Positions 41,606 through 44,505 of a DNA stretch of 44,505 nucleotides are shown here, in pieces. The notes below the pieces were generated by a model. That model was not told where the DNA came from. It searched no databases and was given only the letters and a program-made list of their open reading frames with translations. Made by a program: the position numbers and the translations under genes. This DNA is from Roseibacillus sp. Its GTDB lineage: Bacteria; Verrucomicrobiota; Verrucomicrobiia; Verrucomicrobiales; Akkermansiaceae. The stretch lies in contig JAQWTV010000127.1 in the NCBI GenBank assembly GCA_029242545.1, forward strand, positions 1 through 44,505. The letters are read 5' to 3'. How positions within the stretch are numbered: the first letter of the stretch is position 1; each line of letters begins with the position of its first letter.

Positions 41606-42745
41606 TCACTCCATCTGGATATTCTGGGACGAGCCAAACTGCTTACGGAGAGCGCCTGAATCAATCTTGCCCATCGCAGTTCTTGGCAGTTGGGCCACGG
41701 CCCTAATCTCATCTATCCTAAAAATACCAGCCTTCCCCCTGTTCACCTTCTTCAAAAGACCCGGATCCCTGTTGAAGTCCTCTTCGATAACCAACACCAA
41801 CCGCGTCCCCCGCCTTGAATCAGGAAGGGCGAGAAGACAGACATTCTCATAATTCAGACAGTCCTTTATTTCACTCTCCATAGCCTCCACGTCTACCAAC
41901 TCCCCAAGAATCTTCACCTTCCGGTCCGCCCTGCCATTCACGGTCACCTGTCCACCCCTTAGCTGGACGAGGTCACTACTGCTGAACCATCCTGCCTTGT
42001 TGCTAGCTCCCCGGCAGAACATCTCTCCTCGACCTCTCTGAATGTAGCATTCACAGAGTGCCGGCCCTCTGAATTCCAGACACCCCTCCGCGCTTGTTCG
42101 GCATTTCCAGATAGGAAGAATTGGCAGAGGACCTGCCCGGAAGGGCTCATTTAGAGAAGCCAGATCTGCAGTAGCTATCTGAGATCCTGCCTCGGTCATT
42201 CCATAACTTTGTAGCACCGGCCATCCCAGTTCACGTGCGAGTCGTCCTTCTTCCTCATTCATTTTTCCACCGCCAACAATAATTGCACGCAGGGACCGCG
42301 GAGCCTTCAATCCAAGCGCAACAAGGTCGTGGACCTGCGTGGGAACGAGAGAGGTCAGCGTGGAGTGGTCCAACTCAACCGCCTCCTTAAAGCATCTCGG
42401 ATCCCAACCTCCTTCGAGAGTCGTAACGGAGCAATTTGCAGCGTATGACCGAGCCACTACCCCGAATCCACCCACATGATACAGGGGAAGGGCCAGCATG
42501 AAACGATCGCATTCTGACACCTCAAGATGCTGATTCACTGCTGCGGCAGATGCCAGAAGCGCTCTTCGCTGGAACATTACCCACTTTGGAGAGCCACAGG
42601 AGCCGGAAGTAGCAAAGAACACGCTCTCCTGATCCTCAAAGGCCTCACAGATCTCCTCGCCTTCTGCCTCACGACCAGGGGGCGCCATTACACAGCACTC
42701 GTTGGACGCCCAAAATTCCCTCCGTGTCAGCTCAGGCGTTTCCAT
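41606..42745 (-). CDS. menE: O-succinylbenzoate--CoA ligase
   Basis: A 379-residue adenylate-forming enzyme, short like other MenE proteins. It activates o-succinylbenzoate to its CoA ester for menaquinone synthesis. The P-loop reads TSGSCGSPKWV near 46-56, with Cys where Thr is common. LPLYHVGGFGV, the A5-type QSYGMTEAGS, VNGRADRKVKILGE, and the catalytic-lysine end LPRTAMGKIDSGAL follow. Its start overlaps the end of menC by 19 nt. After its stop, 158 nt lead to the lipoprotein gene; I see no strong terminator there. Confidence 0.9.
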   Translation of the reverse strand: METPELTRREFWASNECCVMAPPGREAEGEEICEAFEDQESVFFATSGSCGSPKWVMFQRRALLASAAAVNQHLEVSECDRFMLALPLYHVGGFGVVARSYAANCSVTTLEGGWDPRCFKEAVELDHSTLTSLVPTQVHDLVALGLKAPRSLRAIIVGGGKMNEEEGRLARELGWPVLQSYGMTEAGSQIATADLASLNEPFRAGPLPILPIWKCRTSAEGCLEFRGPALCECYIQRGRGEMFCRGASNKAGWFSSSDLVQLRGGQVTVNGRADRKVKILGELVDVEAMESEIKDCLNYENVCLLALPDSRRGTRLVLVIEEDFNRDPGLLKKVNRGKAGIFRIDEIRAVAQLPRTAMGKIDSGALRKQFGSSQNIQME

Positions 42746-43680
42746 GGCAACTTTTGTAAAAGGTCATCGAATCCAAGACCCACTCCTCCCGGAGCAGTAA
42801 AGCTGGGTCCGGCAATTCCTAACCGCTCTGTGAATTGATCCGGCTCAAAAAGCCCGTGCGTTTGCAGACCTCCACTCGATAAACTCACTCCTTCCAAACC
42901 CATGCTTCCAGCCTGCTGAGCCGCGAAACACTGACCTAGAGGATGATCCATATTGCTGGTCACTACCAGGGTCTTACCTTCAAGGTCCTCAACGTCGAGA
43001 TCGGCTCGCGATGGCTTTATAACCACGATCCTCTCCTCTGGCTCGAGATGGTGCGATCCGCGATCCCGTGCCAGCTCAAGCCCTGAGGTTTTCCGAATAA
43101 GAGCCCATTGCTCCCTATTCCACGGGCAGGGATCTTCCAGAAAGTCGATCCGCTCTCTTAAATTACGAGGGAGACTTTGACACAAAGCCAGCGTTTCCTC
43201 GCTCGTCATAACTTCATTGAAGTCGATACGCCATGAAAGTTGGGGCCAACGCCTTACAATCTCCTCTAAATGCGCCAGTTGCCCCCTGAATTCCCTGTCC
43301 CCCTTTACCTTTACCACACTGTAGCCCCTTTCTACGGACTCTTCCACCGCGCCCATGGAGCACTCTGGCAAAGTAGCATGGCTCTCCGGAATATACCGCT
43401 TCACGGAATCAATCAGTGACTCCCCTCTCTCCCGGGCTGCACTATCGATCCTCACCATTCTCAATGCCCCTTTAGCAAGATCGCTAACTAGCTCATTCGC
43501 CCCGAATTCTATAAGTAGATCTTCAAGCTCGGGATCTCCCAGCTCGGGCCACGGATGGAGACAGCCAAAGCCTTCTCCAATCCGGAGAAGAGCCCCCTCG
43601 AACTCTCGCCGCGAGGAAACCGCATTGAGATTCCTGTTGGACTTGAGGGTGTATTTCCAATGGTAAATGGGCTCCATCAC
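42727..43680 (-). CDS. menC: o-Succinylbenzoate synthase
   Basis: A 317-residue enolase-superfamily enzyme dehydrating SHCHC to o-succinylbenzoate. Catalytic KVKGD (KxK-type), metal ligands in RIDFNE and FLEDP, and a late VIKPS lysine motif are in the expected order. The C-terminal MDHPLGQCFAAQQAG block fits MenC. It lies 36 nt downstream of menA and overlaps menE by 19 nt. Confidence 0.9.
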   Translation of the reverse strand: MMEPIYHWKYTLKSNRNLNAVSSRREFEGALLRIGEGFGCLHPWPELGDPELEDLLIEFGANELVSDLAKGALRMVRIDSAARERGESLIDSVKRYIPESHATLPECSMGAVEESVERGYSVVKVKGDREFRGQLAHLEEIVRRWPQLSWRIDFNEVMTSEETLALCQSLPRNLRERIDFLEDPCPWNREQWALIRKTSGLELARDRGSHHLEPEERIVVIKPSRADLDVEDLEGKTLVVTSNMDHPLGQCFAAQQAGSMGLEGVSLSSGGLQTHGLFEPDQFTERLGIAGPSFTAPGGVGLGFDDLLQKLPWKRLS

Positions 43681-43716
43681 CTGTAGCGAATAAATCTTCC
43701 AGCTGCACTCACAGCA

Positions 43717-44505
43717 CTAGAGCAAAACTGCAACGGTAAATAATATGGCAAAAAGCATTAACTGGACTGCAGCAATCGCAAGGAAACGATTATAACGACG
43801 GCTCGGCGGAGAAGCCTTCACTCCCCTCACACAGAGCAGACCGACGAGGAACCAAGGAACACTCAGAACGAGAAACCACGAAACCCCGTAGTAGCTACCA
43901 AGAAAAGACAGCATCATGGCCACCGCGACCAGCCCAGTGATCATTCGATGAATAGCCACAGCTCCAAAACGAACAGCCAACGTATTTTTATTACTCCTCC
44001 TATCCTCCTCCACATCTCTCAGGTTATTGATCGCGATCAGAACCGCACTGAGCATTCCAACCTGCAAGCCAAGAACTCCTGCAGGCCATCCCCAAGTCCC
44101 TACTTGAACAAAATAGCTGCCGCCAACCGCGACGATCCCAAAAAAAAGGATCACAAAAATCTCACCCAACCCCAGATAGGCGAGAGGAAAAATCCCCCCC
44201 GTGTAACCATACGATAGATACAGGGAGGGAATACCTATGACTGCAATAATCCATCCCCGAGATTGCAATAGCGGCAGAGAGCATAGGCATGCAGCCACAA
44301 GACATGCGTATGCGCCATAGTAGACCGACCGCCGTGAGAGCAATCCGCTGGCTGTAACCCGTCGAGGCCCGAGACGACACTCCGTGTCAGCTCCTCTTTC
44401 GCAATCGATAGCGTCATTAAAAAAGTTGGTTGCAACCTGGATAGCTGCGGCTCCCAGAAAAGTCCAAAGGGCTAGACCCCAGTGTAACTCTCCCGTAACG
44501 TGCCA
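43717..44505 (-). CDS. menA: 1,4-dihydroxy-2-naphthoate polyprenyltransferase (partial)
   Basis: The frame is open to the window edge; 262 residues are visible and the N-terminus is missing. It is a UbiA-family membrane prenyltransferase that joins the polyprenyl tail to DHNA. The first Asp-rich motif is NFFNDAIDCERGAD (44418-44377 on the minus strand) and the second is AINNLRDVEEDRRSNKNTLA. About seven hydrophobic spans follow. An in-frame TTG at 44343 is not the true start, because the conserved motif lies upstream of it. It leads the menA-menC-menE group; other men genes are presumably beyond the window. Confidence 0.92.
   Translation of the reverse strand, partial: WHVTGELHWGLALWTFLGAAAIQVATNFFNDAIDCERGADTECRLGPRRVTASGLLSRRSVYYGAYACLVAACLCSLPLLQSRGWIIAVIGIPSLYLSYGYTGGIFPLAYLGLGEIFVILFFGIVAVGGSYFVQVGTWGWPAGVLGLQVGMLSAVLIAINNLRDVEEDRRSNKNTLAVRFGAVAIHRMITGLVAVAMMLSFLGSYYGVSWFLVLSVPWFLVGLLCVRGVKASPPSRRYNRFLAIAAVQLMLFAILFTVAVLL

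Overview
The window is a bacterial chromosome segment made almost entirely of housekeeping genes. I read it as a member of the Verrucomicrobiota or a close PVC relative. This rests on a peptidoglycan/division (dcw) cluster with a MurC-MurB fusion and a divergent FtsZ, a secreted PQQ-type propeller protein, a GH16 glycanase, and few visible Shine-Dalgarno sequences. The assignment is an inference from gene content; no 16S or other marker is present. I found no insertion sequence, prophage, CRISPR array or classical defence island.

Layout. (1) 1-85: tRNA-Leu on the minus strand, with anticodon AAG. (2) 240-3538 (+): a closely spaced trio of secreted PQQ-like propeller, Zn-dependent dehydrogenase and SDR dehydrogenase, probably a small carbohydrate-oxidation operon. 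(3) 3673-7475 (+): cobalamin-dependent methionine synthase split into two adjacent genes, a homocysteine domain and a folate/B12/activation part. It faces typA (7494-9308, -). (4) 9468-10673 (+): a saccharopine/carboxynorspermidine dehydrogenase family gene.

(5) 10707-30536 (-): one long dcw cluster. In transcription order it is mraZ, rsmH, ftsL, ftsI, murE, murF, mraY, murD, a LysM membrane protein, ftsW, murG, murC-murB fusion, ddl, ftsQ, ftsA, ftsZ. Many junctions overlap by 1-4 nt. A good intrinsic terminator lies at the end of ftsZ, and a large hairpin lies between mraZ and rsmH. MurE carries the DNPR motif, so the stem peptide should contain meso-diaminopimelate. The set covers the Mur ligases, lipid I/II synthesis, the FtsW/FtsI polymerase pair, and the FtsA/FtsZ/FtsQ/FtsL division proteins.

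(6) 30878-33566: a secreted protein of unknown function (-), a small conserved-looking soluble protein (+), rsmB (+), and a possible 46-residue lipoprotein. (7) 33689-37306 (-): pnp, rpsO and hpt; PNPase has an RGG-rich tail. (8) 37263-38686: a tandem duplication that copied the hpt 5' end and the front of a lipoprotein gene, leaving a truncated paralogue with a 30-bp repeat tract beside the full-length gene. (9) 38777-40527 (+): a GH16 glycanase and pdxH. (10) 40517-41447 (-): a very small RNase III-domain protein and an RbsD/FucU-like lipoprotein. (11) 41606-44505 (-): menE, menC and menA of menaquinone synthesis; menA runs off the window.

Most of the region is well-known biology. The points worth a second look are the A34 tRNA-Leu, the FtsZ T7-loop substitution, the split MetH, the rsmH leader hairpin, the LysM gene inside the dcw cluster, the tandem duplication beside hpt, and the RNase III-like/RbsD-like gene pair. 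None of them amounts to a clearly new multi-gene system.
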